A stretch of DNA of 64,000 nt from Bacteroidaceae bacterium. Its GTDB lineage: Bacteria > Bacteroidota > Bacteroidia > Bacteroidales > Bacteroidaceae. The notes beneath the pieces are model-generated. The model was not told the origin of the DNA, did not search any database, and was given only the letters and a program-made list of their open reading frames with translations. The position numbers and the translations under genes were made by a program. Numbering within the stretch: position 1 is the first letter of the stretch; the number at the start of each line of letters is the position of its first letter. Shown piece after piece: positions 50,790 to 59,332 of the stretch. The stretch covers positions 1 to 64,000 of the forward strand of contig JAFRNY010000007.1 of NCBI GenBank assembly GCA_017429945.1. Reading direction: 5' to 3'.

Positions 50790-51641
50790 TCATTTAACCT
50801 GAATAACCAGATACTTGCTGGCGCTCCAGAATTTCTGCGGGTCGGTGATGCGCAGAATGTACTGTCCCTTGGCATCTTTAGCCAGCACATAGCTGTTGGC
50901 GGGGTGGTTGGTCAGCAGTTCGGCACTCTTGCTGTACAGCTTTATTTCCTTGTCGATACGAGTGTCTATCTTTGTGAAGTAGTCGCGGTTGAAGTTGCTG
51001 GCTTTCAGCACATCGCCTTTCTGCAGAATTTTCTGTTCCTTGAGCTCGGCCTTAGTACCGAAGACGAACCATGCTGTGTGCAGGTCCTTGTCCTGCGCCT
51101 GGATTGTCTCCTGTTTCTGTTGGTTGTCGGCCTCGAGGTTGCTTACGCTCTCGCTGAGGGAGTTGATCTGATCGCCCTGCTCGGCAATTTGTATGTCCTT
51201 CTCGGCGAGCTGAGCCTGCAGTTCCTGGATGTGGGTATTCTGCTCTTCGAGCTGTGCTGACAGGTTCTCGATGGTCTTCGTCAGTTTCTCTACGTTGACG
51301 GTTGTCGTCTTCAGCCGAGCCTTCAGCTGTTCCACTTTCTCGCGGTTCTGCTTGAGCGTCTCTTGTATGAATTGCATGTTCTCGCGGATGACGTCGCGCG
51401 ACGAAGCACTTTCGGGATTGCCGTTGGCAACGGTGATGCGTCCTTCGGCCTCGTTGATGAGTCGGAAGCCTTCCTGGATCTCATTGACAGAGCCCATTAT
51501 CTCATTGAGCTCCATGTCTTTCTCGTCAATAAGCTGCATGAGGGAGTCGCGCTCCATCTGAGCTTTGTCGTTTGTTTTGCCTAATTCGTTGCAAGACACC
51601 ATTGCCAGCAGGCAAAGGGGCATAAGAAAATACTTTTTCAT
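50790..51641 (-). CDS. Coiled-coil lipoprotein, unknown function
   Basis: A 283-residue predicted lipoprotein (lipobox MVSC, C17). It has a long coiled coil (about residues 25-185, rich in E, Q, K and L, ending before DLHTAWFVFGTKAELKEQKI). A small C-terminal domain follows with AWFVFGTKAELKE, FTKIDTRIDKEIKLYSKSAELLTNHP and YILRITDPQKFWSASKYLVIQVK. Related lipoproteins are, from memory, widespread in Bacteroidales with no assigned role. The anchoring suggests an envelope stalk. Confidence 0.85.
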   Translation of the reverse strand: MKKYFLMPLCLLAMVSCNELGKTNDKAQMERDSLMQLIDEKDMELNEIMGSVNEIQEGFRLINEAEGRITVANGNPESASSRDVIRENMQFIQETLKQNREKVEQLKARLKTTTVNVEKLTKTIENLSAQLEEQNTHIQELQAQLAEKDIQIAEQGDQINSLSESVSNLEADNQQKQETIQAQDKDLHTAWFVFGTKAELKEQKILQKGDVLKASNFNRDYFTKIDTRIDKEIKLYSKSAELLTNHPANSYVLAKDAKGQYILRITDPQKFWSASKYLVIQVK

Positions 51642-51701
51642 TTTGCTATTGAATTAATGTTGGTTCTTACTTTATACGTAATTATTTAATTAATGTGTTA
51701 G

Positions 51702-52382
51702 TCAATCTTCATCTTTCTTGCCGGCGCCACCAACCACGATGACGAACTCGCCGCGCGGTTCGTGCTCTTGGAAATGGGCCAGCACGTCGGCCAACGAGCC
51801 CCGTACTATATCCTCATGCACTTTCGAGATCTCTCGACAGACGGCTACGGGTCGGTCCGGTCCGAAAGTCTCGACGAATTGCTGCAGAGCTTTCACAACA
51901 CGGTGGGGCGACTCGTAGAACACCATCGTGCGTGTTTCCTCGGCTAATGCTGCGATGCGAGTCTGACGCCCTTTCTTCTGGGGCAGAAAGCCTTCGAAGC
52001 AAAAGCGATCGCAGGGCAGGCCAGATGCCACCAGTGCCGGCACCACAGCTGTAGGTCCGGGCAGACAACTCACTTCGACGCCTGCACGGATAGCCTCACG
52101 CGCCACCAGGAAGCCCGGATCGGAGATTCCCGGCGTGCCTGCATCACTGACTACTGCTATCGTCTCGCCCGCAAGCAGCCGCTCCACAATGCGTTCCACG
52201 GTCTGATGTTCGTTGAACTTATGGTAGGACAGCATAGGCTTCCTGATATCGAAGTGTTTCAGCAGCAGTCCGCTCGTGCGAGTGTCCTCAGCGAGGATTA
52301 AATCGGCCTCGCGCAGCACTCTAAGTGCGCGCATAGTGATGTCCTCGAGATTGCCTACAGGCGTTGGTACGAGATATAGCAT
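51702..52382 (-). CDS. rsmI: 16S rRNA (cytidine-2'-O)-methyltransferase
   Basis: RsmI methylates C1402 of 16S rRNA with S-adenosylmethionine; 226 residues, the usual length for the core enzyme. It begins MLYLVPTPVGNLEDITMRAL, the conserved N-terminus. AEDTRTSGLLLKHF and VSDAGTPGISDPG are the family signatures. The frame is open for 78 bases further upstream, but a TACCTTTG -7 box ends just five bases before this ATG. The longer start is therefore unlikely and the mRNA may be leaderless. It is divergent from tdk. Confidence 0.95.
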   Translation of the reverse strand: MLYLVPTPVGNLEDITMRALRVLREADLILAEDTRTSGLLLKHFDIRKPMLSYHKFNEHQTVERIVERLLAGETIAVVSDAGTPGISDPGFLVAREAIRAGVEVSCLPGPTAVVPALVASGLPCDRFCFEGFLPQKKGRQTRIAALAEETRTMVFYESPHRVVKALQQFVETFGPDRPVAVCREISKVHEDIVRGSLADVLAHFQEHEPRGEFVIVVGGAGKKDED

Positions 52383-52386
52383 AGGG

Positions 52387-52415
52387 CAAAGGTACACATT
52401 ATTCATAATTAACAA
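52387..52415 (-). promoter_or_regulatory. Promoter of rsmI, predicted start site at or next to the ATG
   Basis: The minus strand reads TACCTTTG (52387-52394) with TTG (52413-52415) 18 bp further upstream. Transcription would begin close to 52382, the first base of the start codon. Confidence 0.65.
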
Positions 52416-52485
52416 TCGACAAATCGCAAATAAAATGAATGTTTTACGTTTTATTTGCATTTTTCATTCATTTTATCGGCTTTTC

Positions 52486-52517
52486 TTTGGTCGGAAAGCA
52501 AGAAAGCTGTAATTTTG
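52486..52517 (+). promoter_or_regulatory. Promoter of tdk (TTTG-N20-TAATTTTG)
   Basis: TTTG at 52486-52489 and TAATTTTG at 52510-52517, 20 bp apart; the predicted leader is about 18 nt. It is divergent from the rsmI promoter. Confidence 0.82.
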
Positions 52518-52540
52518 ACGCAAAAATATTTCAACAACAG

Positions 52541-53122
52541 ATGAGGAGCGAACGTGACTATTCGGGCGAGGTGATGCGCCGTGGGCGTGTCGAGGTGGTC
52601 TGCGGATCAATGTTCTCGGGTAAGACGGAAGAGCTTATCCGCCGTATCAAGCGCGCCGTCTTCGCCAAGCAGAAAGTAGAGATCTTCAAGCCTGCCATCG
52701 ACGTACGCTATAGCGAAGAGGACGTGGTGAGCCACGAGGGCAAGGCTATTCCCTCGACGCCTGTCGAGAGCGCTGCCAGCATCCTGCTTATGGGTTCAGA
52801 CTGCGACGTGCTGGGCATCGACGAGGCTCAGTTCTTCGACGATCAGATTGTGGACGTCTGCAACGAGTTGGCCTCCCGCGGCATACGCGTCATAGTGGCT
52901 GGGCTCGATCTCGACTTCCGCGGCCAGCCCTTTGGCCCCATGCCCAAGCTCTGTGCTATAGCCGACGAAGTGACTAAGGTTCACGCCATCTGCGTACGAT
53001 GTGGAGCCCTCGCCTACGTAAGCCATCGCATAGTGGCTGGAGAGAAGCAGGTGATGCTGGGCGAAACCCACGAGTACGAACCCCTCTGCCGGCAGTGCTA
53101 TGCCGAGGCTGTTGGGAGTTGA
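52541..53122 (+). CDS. tdk: Thymidine kinase
   Basis: Phosphorylates thymidine to dTMP with ATP (salvage); 193 residues. The type II TK features are all visible: P-loop GSMFSGKT (22-29), [14 protein letters not shown], the substrate-binding lasso and four zinc cysteines in CVRCG and CRQC. The ATG at 52541 follows the promoter and gives the N-terminus expected for Bacteroidetes. The in-frame ATG upstream lies ahead of the promoter and is rejected. An octamer repeat begins at the stop codon. Confidence 0.97.
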   Translation: MRSERDYSGEVMRRGRVEVVCGSMFSGKTEELIRRIKRAVFAKQKVEIFKPAIDVRYSEEDVVSHEGKAIPSTPVESAASILLMGSDCDVLGIDEAQFFDDQIVDVCNELASRGIRVIVAGLDLDFRGQPFGPMPKLCAIADEVTKVHAICVRCGALAYVSHRIVAGEKQVMLGETHEYEPLCRQCYAEAVGS

Positions 53123-53123
53123 T

Positions 53124-53171
53124 ATATTGAGATATTGAATCATTGAAATATTGAGGCGCTGAATTATTCAG
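53124..53171. repeat. 8-bp period repeat after tdk
   Basis: Six octamers of the ATATTGAG / TCATTGAA type, starting two bases after the tdk stop codon. Confidence 0.8.
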
Positions 53172-53206
53172 ATACTACTCCACTTTAAATTATATACAGC
53201 GACAGC

Positions 53207-54373
53207 ATGTTCAAGACACCTATAACTTTCGACAGCTTTATCCGCGGCGTACTCGTAGTCCTCATCATCGTAGGCATAGGACTGCTTATCAATCGCCTGA
53301 GCGGCGTGCTGCTGCCATTCTTCATCGCTTGGCTCCTGGCCTATCTCATCAATCCGCTTGTGAATTTCCTGCAAAAGCGTTGCCATCTGCGATTCCGGAC
53401 GCTCAGCATCGTCGTGGCCCTCGTGCTGGTGCTGGCCGCGGTGACGGGCGTACTGCTGCTCGTGATTCCGCCCATAGTGTCGGAGTTCTCCAAAGCCAGC
53501 GGTCTCTTCGCCAAATACTCCGAGCGACTCTTCGGCGACGCCGGCATCGTACCCTACGTGCAAGAATACCTCAACCAATATAGCGGCAAGAACCAAGAAA
53601 GCCTCATTGACCTCGTCAAGCAGAGTGGATTCCTCAACGGCGTGCAATCGCTGCTAGTACAGGTGTGGGGACTGGTATCACAGACGGTGGACTTCGCCTT
53701 CGGCATCGTTGGCTCGCTGATAGTGTTGCTCTACGTGTTCTTCATTCTCCAAGACTACGAGAAGCTCTGCAACGGATGGTATGAACTCCTGCCCGAGAGC
53801 ACCCGCCCATTTGCCTCCCAACTCATGACCGATGTCGAACATGGCATGAACAGCTATTTCCGCGGGCAGGGCCTAGTGGCCTTTTGCGTAGGCGTGCTCT
53901 TCTCCATTGGCTTCCTCATCGTGGGATTCCCCATGGCCGTAGGCCTTGGACTATTCATGGGGTTCCTCAACCTCGTGCCTTATCTTCAGACCCTGGGTTT
54001 CGTGCCCATGGTACTGCTGGCTCTGCTCAAGTCGGCCGACACTGGCGAAAACTTCTGGATGATATTCCTGCCCGCAGTCATCGTAGTGGGCGTCGTACAG
54101 ACGATTCAGGACCTCGTGCTCGTGCCTAAGATCATGGGCTCCGCCATGGGTCTGAAGCCAGCCGTAATTCTGCTCTCGCTCTCCATCTGGGGCTCGTTGC
54201 TCGGCTTCATAGGTCTGATTATAGCGCTGCCGCTCACCACCCTGCTCATCTCATACTACCGCCGTTTCATCATCGGCGAAGCACCATCGCCGGCTCCGGC
54301 CCACGTAGGCACAGAAGACCGCACCGTGGTCGATATCCTTCCGCTCCCGACCGACGAGCCAACGGCAGAATAA
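53207..54373 (+). CDS. AI-2E family transporter (PerM-like)
   Basis: A 388-residue inner-membrane protein of the AI-2E/PerM exporter family with about seven or eight helices. The N-terminal pair (GVLVVLIIVGIGLLINRLSGVLLPFFIAWLLAYLINPLV), a helical hairpin region outside the membrane (about 95-150) and the conserved C-terminal core (GLGLFMGFLNLVPYLQT, QDLVLVPKIMGSAMGLKPAVILLSLSIWGSLLGFIGLIIALP) are clear. Members have been linked to AI-2 export or ion antiport; the substrate here is unknown. It follows tdk. Confidence 0.92.
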   Translation: MFKTPITFDSFIRGVLVVLIIVGIGLLINRLSGVLLPFFIAWLLAYLINPLVNFLQKRCHLRFRTLSIVVALVLVLAAVTGVLLLVIPPIVSEFSKASGLFAKYSERLFGDAGIVPYVQEYLNQYSGKNQESLIDLVKQSGFLNGVQSLLVQVWGLVSQTVDFAFGIVGSLIVLLYVFFILQDYEKLCNGWYELLPESTRPFASQLMTDVEHGMNSYFRGQGLVAFCVGVLFSIGFLIVGFPMAVGLGLFMGFLNLVPYLQTLGFVPMVLLALLKSADTGENFWMIFLPAVIVVGVVQTIQDLVLVPKIMGSAMGLKPAVILLSLSIWGSLLGFIGLIIALPLTTLLISYYRRFIIGEAPSPAPAHVGTEDRTVVDILPLPTDEPTAE

Positions 54374-54435
54374 TCCCTGAGAGCTGCTTACAAGATGTAA
54401 AAAGCTGGCGTCTGTGAAGAAAAAATGCGGAAAAG

Positions 54436-54467
54436 TTTGCGCATTCACTCAAAAAGCATTACCTTTG
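54436..54467 (+). promoter_or_regulatory. Promoter of tRNA-Lys (TTTG-N20-TACCTTTG)
   Basis: TTTG at 54436-54439 and TACCTTTG at 54460-54467, 20 bp apart. AAAAAGCATTACCTTTGC is identical to the tRNA-Met promoter at 29740. Confidence 0.85.
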
Positions 54468-54509
54468 CCGCCGCAAAATGAGGGCCAACCTCATTTAGTG
54501 CTCAAGGGA

Positions 54510-54585
54510 GATCCGTTAGCTCAGCTGGTAGAGCACAACACTTTTAATGTTGGGGTCTTGGGTTCGAGCCCCAAACGGATCACCA
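54510..54585 (+). tRNA. tRNA-Lys (TTT anticodon)
   Basis: A complete cloverleaf: acceptor GATCCGT with ACGGATC, D-arm, anticodon stem CAACA/TGTTG around CTTTTAA (anticodon TTT), and T-arm with GGTTCGAGCC. The CCA end is encoded, unlike the tRNA-Met in this window. Confidence 0.96.
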
Positions 54586-54589
54586 AAAA

Positions 54590-54614
54590 AAGGAGGCCAA
54601 TAGCCTCCTTTTTC
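54590..54614 (+). terminator. Terminator after tRNA-Lys
   Basis: AAGGAGGC (54590-54597) pairs with GCCTCCTT (54603-54610) and is followed by TTT, directly after the tRNA. Confidence 0.88.
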
Positions 54615-54793
54615 GTTTCCCGAATACGGCTCTCACCCAAGGGTTCTTTCAACCGCTACACCATGAAAACTTCTCTTCGAGCCCGCATCACTCCTGTCAA
54701 TATTCTTTCGTACCTGGAATGTAAAATAAGACTTTTTTAAAAAACCTTTTGTTTTTTGCATAGAATTTGCTGTATTTACTTATAGATAGAAGC

Positions 54794-54801
54794 TAACTTT
54801 G
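54794..54801 (+). promoter_or_regulatory. Bacteroidetes -7 box (TAACTTTG) of the GH43 gene
   Basis: TAACTTTG is 37 bp before the ATG. A TTTG at 54766 is 24 bp upstream, slightly too far for an ideal -33 element. Confidence 0.6.
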
Positions 54802-54837
54802 CAGCAGAGTTTTAATGTAAAATAGCTGTAAAGGATT

Positions 54838-57420
54838 ATGAAACAAATCGGAAAGAGATTTCTTCTTAAAGTAGCCACGTTAGCATCGTTGCTGTGGGCT
54901 ACAGGGATTGCTACATCGGCTTATGCCGGAGGCTGGACGAACCCTATGACGTTGCCAGGGCTTCAGAACAGGAGTCTGGGCGACCCGTACATCATGAAAT
55001 ATCGCGGCTACTACTATCTCTATGTCAGTGCCGACGACCGCAACATATACTGCTGGCGCACGAAGGACCTGATGGAATGGTCAAAGGTCTATGTCTGTTG
55101 CACTGACGCAACAACAGCGGTAGCTTATGCCCCGGAAGTAATATACTGGAACGGCACGTTCTATATGTGCACCTCGCCACGCGGCGGGGGACATTACCTG
55201 CTGACAAGCGACAGCCCCACAGGGCCATTCATACACAAGACGGACAACCTCGGTCGCGACATCGACGGTTCGATGTTCGTTGACGACGACGGAAAACTGT
55301 ATTTCTATCACGCCAACAACGGTGGCATACGCGGCTGCACGATGTCCACCGCCCTTACCTTAGGCAACGACGTGGATCTGGGATGCTGCATCTCAGGGCA
55401 ATGGACCGAAGGTCCCTGCGTGTTCAAGCGCAACAATTTGTACTACCTGCTTTACACAGGCAACCACGTATGGACCAATGGCTATCGCATCGACTATGCA
55501 ATCAGCAACAGCGGGCCTCTCTCCGGTTTTCGTCCACAAAGCGAACAGAACCCGATCCTCGTCGACACCGAAACTCCACTGCATAAGGCCCTCGGGCACG
55601 GCACAGCCTTCGTGGGACCGGACCTCGACTCATACTACTTCTGCTACCACAACCTTCAGGACAACAAGGCTAGGCGTTTGCTGAACTTCGAGCGTATTGC
55701 CTGGAACGGTGATAAATTGATGATGACGGGCCCGACAGACTGGGAGCAAGACCGCCCTGCCTTAGCCACGACCGACTATTTCGAACGCACAGAGCCGGGC
55801 GAGCAATGGACGATGTCTGACGGGCAGTGGACCGTAGCCGACGGTCAACTGAGCCAGTCGGAGCACGAAGGTCGTCACCAAGCCATCTTCGAGGCTGCAG
55901 CCTACGACGACTATACCGCAGAGGCCACCGTGCGAGCAGCCGCCGGCACCGAGACAGGTCGCTATGGCGCCATGTTCTCGTACCGCGATGCTGGCAATTA
56001 TGTCCAGGCTTTAGTCAACGTAGGCGAACGCAAGCTCGAGGTAAGCTGCTATGTCGATGGCGATGAGAAGACGTTGCGGACGTTTGCTTTACCGGGCGAT
56101 TTCGATGCCTCAGTATGGCATGCTATCCGAGTGGAAAAGAGCGGGCGCCGTATGCGCGTGTATATAGATGGTATGCGTAAGGTACAACTTGCATTGCCCG
56201 GCTCCTCCGGAGGAAAGGTGGCTTACGTCAGCCAGGACTGCGCAGCAGACTTCGGCTACGTGGCTATCAGCCCATACGTCGATGGTAACGGTGTGCTCGA
56301 TGCCAGCCTGCCGCTGCCAGGGATGCTCGCGGCTAACCTATGTGTGGAGATGAACGAGCAGGTTCGGCTCACCCCCTACTCGATGACTGTGGGTTCTTCC
56401 AACTATATGCGTTGCTCAGCCGGAGCCGTCATGAAGTATCGCGTCAACATCCAGCGCGACAACGTATATAACATAGGAATACGCTACCACTCCACAGCGG
56501 TCTCCCGCCTACGCCTGTTGCTCGACGACGAAGTGGTGGCAGACAACGTAGAACTCCCTGCGTCGCGCAACAACTCGGTGGTAACGATTCAAGACGTGGC
56601 ACTTGCAGGCGGACACCACACGCTGACCGTAGAGGTCGTCGATGGCAGTCCGTACATAATGGAATACAATATAAAGCGCGGTGTGCGGGAACCTCATACC
56701 ATGGCCGACGACTTTGAAAACGGATTCTGCCAAGAGTGGGGTTATCGCGAAGGCAATTGGAACATTGTCAATGGCTGGTTGGAGTCGACAGGTGGCTATG
56801 GTAAGATGCTCATGGGTGGTTTTGAGGACATCCACCTCACGGACTACACAGTAGAGTGCGACGTCAACTACGCCACAGGCGCCACGAATGCAGGCCTGCT
56901 CTTCCGCACTACTAACGCCTCTACTGGCGGTGCCGACGACAATCCCGTCCTGGGCACCGATTTCCTGCAGGGCTATATTTTCATCGCCAGTGCCACGTCG
57001 GCTACGCTGGGCAAGCACAATTTCGGGTGGCAGGCGCTGGTAACCAAGAACCATACTATCTCGCTCAGCGAACCACACCACATGAAGGTTGAGGTCGAAG
57101 GGGCCACCATACGTTGCTATATCGACGACATGGAGCAACCGGTGATTGAATACACCGATGCCGTGCCGTTCATCACAGGGCGTGCCGGTTTCCGCGCCCA
57201 CGACTCGCGCGTACTTTTCGATAATTTCAAGGTGACACCAAAGGCCAAAACGACTGACGCCATCACCGTACCTAAGGCAGGCGTAGGCCAGCCATCAGAA
57301 GAACCCGCACGCCTCTACAACCTTCAAGGGCAAGCGCTGTCAATCAACAGCGCTCACCCACGAGGCATCTACATCCTCTGCGAGAATGGCATCAGCCGAA
57401 AAGTGGCGACGCTGCAATAA
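54838..57420 (+). CDS. Secreted multidomain GH43 glycosidase with T9SS-type tail
   Basis: An 860-residue exported enzyme with a signal peptide ending AYAGG. Residues about 33-310 form a five-bladed GH43 propeller, usually arabinanase, arabinofuranosidase or xylosidase. The base is D49 in LGDPYIM, the helper aspartate D143 in DIDGSMFVDDDG and the acid E191 in WTEGP. Next come a concanavalin-like domain (about 315-480), a region resembling a carbohydrate-binding module (about 490-625) and a second concanavalin-like domain (about 630-805). The end, RLYNLQGQALSI...PRGIYIL, resembles a type A T9SS signal. The enzyme is therefore probably surface-bound or secreted. No SusC/D neighbours; it stands alone after tRNA-Lys. 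Confidence 0.88.
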   Translation: MKQIGKRFLLKVATLASLLWATGIATSAYAGGWTNPMTLPGLQNRSLGDPYIMKYRGYYYLYVSADDRNIYCWRTKDLMEWSKVYVCCTDATTAVAYAPEVIYWNGTFYMCTSPRGGGHYLLTSDSPTGPFIHKTDNLGRDIDGSMFVDDDGKLYFYHANNGGIRGCTMSTALTLGNDVDLGCCISGQWTEGPCVFKRNNLYYLLYTGNHVWTNGYRIDYAISNSGPLSGFRPQSEQNPILVDTETPLHKALGHGTAFVGPDLDSYYFCYHNLQDNKARRLLNFERIAWNGDKLMMTGPTDWEQDRPALATTDYFERTEPGEQWTMSDGQWTVADGQLSQSEHEGRHQAIFEAAAYDDYTAEATVRAAAGTETGRYGAMFSYRDAGNYVQALVNVGERKLEVSCYVDGDEKTLRTFALPGDFDASVWHAIRVEKSGRRMRVYIDGMRKVQLALPGSSGGKVAYVSQDCAADFGYVAISPYVDGNGVLDASLPLPGMLAANLCVEMNEQVRLTPYSMTVGSSNYMRCSAGAVMKYRVNIQRDNVYNIGIRYHSTAVSRLRLLLDDEVVADNVELPASRNNSVVTIQDVALAGGHHTLTVEVVDGSPYIMEYNIKRGVREPHTMADDFENGFCQEWGYREGNWNIVNGWLESTGGYGKMLMGGFEDIHLTDYTVECDVNYATGATNAGLLFRTTNASTGGADDNPVLGTDFLQGYIFIASATSATLGKHNFGWQALVTKNHTISLSEPHHMKVEVEGATIRCYIDDMEQPVIEYTDAVPFITGRAGFRAHDSRVLFDNFKVTPKAKTTDAITVPKAGVGQPSEEPARLYNLQGQALSINSAHPRGIYILCENGISRKVATLQ

Positions 57421-57464
57421 AGTCCGCAGGGGAAAATACACTTTTCTAGGTACGTCTAAGAGCC

Positions 57465-57887
57465 CTATAGCCTGCTGAGATCCTCTTCGCTGATAGCTTT
57501 AAGACGGCTCTCCTTGATGATGTCGCTAGCACGCTCGGCATTGTCGGTTCGGAAGATAAGTATGCCTTTACCTCCGAGCAAGAAACTATAGAGATATACT
57601 ATTCCTACGCCTTCCTGAGCAAAGGCAGCTATGGCATCAGCTGCGCTGCCAGGATGGTTGTCGAGTTCTATGGCGAACACCTCATTGAGGTTGGCACTCA
57701 TGCCGGCCTCCTGGAGTATAGTGCATGCCAGTCGAGGGTTGGTGGCTATGATGCGGCAGATGCCGTAGTCCATGGTGTCGACGATGTTGGTGGCCACAAG
57801 CTGTATGCCGGCCTCTTTCAGGAGTGAGAGAATCTGGAGCAGTGCTCCTGATTTGTTCTCGATGAAAACAGATAGTTGGTGTATCAT
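57465..57887 (-). CDS. Tandem ACT-domain protein
   Basis: 140 residues made of two ACT domains (about 1-68 and 70-140), small folds that bind amino acids. The first reads IHQLSVFIENKSGALLQILSLLKEAGI. No catalytic domain is attached. It is the last gene after paaK in the aryl-acid operon. It is therefore a likely sensor of an aromatic amino acid that regulates one of the enzymes, which is inference from position. Confidence 0.9.
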   Translation of the reverse strand: MIHQLSVFIENKSGALLQILSLLKEAGIQLVATNIVDTMDYGICRIIATNPRLACTILQEAGMSANLNEVFAIELDNHPGSAADAIAAFAQEGVGIVYLYSFLLGGKGILIFRTDNAERASDIIKESRLKAISEEDLSRL

Positions 57888-57891
57888 AGGG

Positions 57892-57940
57892 AAGATTGAA
57901 GATTGATAATTGAATATGATGATTGAAGATTGAAGGTTGA
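57892..57940. repeat. 7-bp period repeat between the ACT gene and paaK
   Basis: Heptamers of the GATTGAA / GATTGAT / GGTTGAT type in the operon gap, five bases upstream of the ACT gene. Confidence 0.75.
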
Positions 57941-58015
57941 TGCATGGATTAGGAGGAATCGAGACGCCCGAGTTGTAACAGTCCTAATCTCTAATCCTTA
58001 CTTCCTAAACCTTAA

Positions 58016-59314
58016 TCACAACTTACGGTTATCGATTACGCGCTTACTCTTACCTTGGCTGCGCTCGAGGGTGCCTTGGGGCAGCAGCTGCACTTTGGCT
58101 CGGATGCTGAGCACGCTCTTGAGTTTCTCAGAGAGTTTGTGCTCGAGAGCTGCCAAGTCGGGCAGGAGGTCTGTCATGAACTCATTGCGCAGCTCCACGC
58201 GCACAGTGAGGCGGTCGAGGTTGTCGATGCGGTCGATGACGAGCTGATAATGAGGTTCGAACTCTTCCGTAGAGAGTATAACGCTCTCAACCTGCGATGG
58301 GAACACGTTGATACCGCGGATGATGAGCATATCATCGGAGCGCCCGAGGATGCGGCCCATGCGCACAGCCGTACGTCCACATTCACATTCACCGGGAATG
58401 AGCGAACAGAGGTCGCGCGTGCGGTAGCGCAGCAGCGGCATGCCTTCTTTCGTAAGCGTAGTGAACACCAGCTCACCCGTGCTGCCCAACGGCAGCGGCT
58501 CCAACGTCTCGGGGTCGATAATCTCGGGGAAGAAATGGTCCTCGCAGATGTGTGAACCGTTCTTGCACTCGCACTCATGGCTGACGCACGGCCCCATGAT
58601 CTCGCTCAGGCCGTAGAGGTTGTAGCCCTGAAGGCCGAGTCGGTTCTCTATCTCACGGCGCATATCTTCTGTCCAAGGTTCGGCGCCAAAAGCACCTACG
58701 CGCAAGTGGAGGTCTTCTTTGCTGATGCCCATCTTCGTCATTGTCTCAGCCAGATGCAAGGCGTAAGACGGCGTGCAGGCAATGCCCGTGATGCCGAGGT
58801 CGCGAATGAGGCGGAGGTGCTTCTCTGTATTGCCGGTAGAAGCCGGCACGACGGTGGCGCCCAGGTTTTCTACACCATAGTGTGCGCCCAAGCCACCCGT
58901 GAACAAGCCATAACCATAAGCCACGGAGAAGGTGTCGTCGCGCGAGACGCCGTAGGCTGTCAGACAGCGTGCCATGCATTCGCTCCAAACGCCTATGTCT
59001 TTGCGTGTGTAACCGACGATGGTGGGGTTGCCGGTGGTGCCGCTGGAGGCGTGCACGCGCACAATCTCGCTCTGCGGTGCTGCCTGCAGACCGTAGGGAT
59101 AGTTGTCGCGCAGGTCCTGCTTGGTGGTGAAGGGCAGTCGCACGATGTCGTCGATAGTCTTTATGTCGTCGGGCTCGATGTCCATCTCCTGCAGCTTGTT
59201 GCGGTAGAAGGGTACGTTGTGGTAGACGTAGTCCACAATCTTGTGGAGCCGACGACCTTGGAGCTCGCGCATCTCATCGCGGCTCATGCATTCTTTGTTA
59301 GGATTCCAAATCAT
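58016..59314 (-). CDS. paaK: Phenylacetate-CoA ligase
   Basis: An adenylate-forming ligase that makes aryl-acetyl-CoA from aryl-acetate, ATP and CoA, or runs in reverse to gain ATP; 432 residues. The AMP-binding motif SSGTTGNPTIVGYT, the family segments FTTKQDLRDNYPYGL and YNLYGLSEIMGPCVSHEC, and the C-terminal LIIRGINVFPSQVESVIL are all present. It lies between the aminotransferase and the ACT gene downstream of iorAB, as expected for an anaerobic aromatic amino acid pathway. Confidence 0.95.
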   Translation of the reverse strand: MIWNPNKECMSRDEMRELQGRRLHKIVDYVYHNVPFYRNKLQEMDIEPDDIKTIDDIVRLPFTTKQDLRDNYPYGLQAAPQSEIVRVHASSGTTGNPTIVGYTRKDIGVWSECMARCLTAYGVSRDDTFSVAYGYGLFTGGLGAHYGVENLGATVVPASTGNTEKHLRLIRDLGITGIACTPSYALHLAETMTKMGISKEDLHLRVGAFGAEPWTEDMRREIENRLGLQGYNLYGLSEIMGPCVSHECECKNGSHICEDHFFPEIIDPETLEPLPLGSTGELVFTTLTKEGMPLLRYRTRDLCSLIPGECECGRTAVRMGRILGRSDDMLIIRGINVFPSQVESVILSTEEFEPHYQLVIDRIDNLDRLTVRVELRNEFMTDLLPDLAALEHKLSEKLKSVLSIRAKVQLLPQGTLERSQGKSKRVIDNRKL

Positions 59315-59332
59315 AATGAAGTCTGATTGCTG

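Noticed and set aside
52439..52540. N-terminal extension of tdk
   Set aside because: It spans the tdk promoter (52486-52517); the ATG at 52541 gives the family's normal length.
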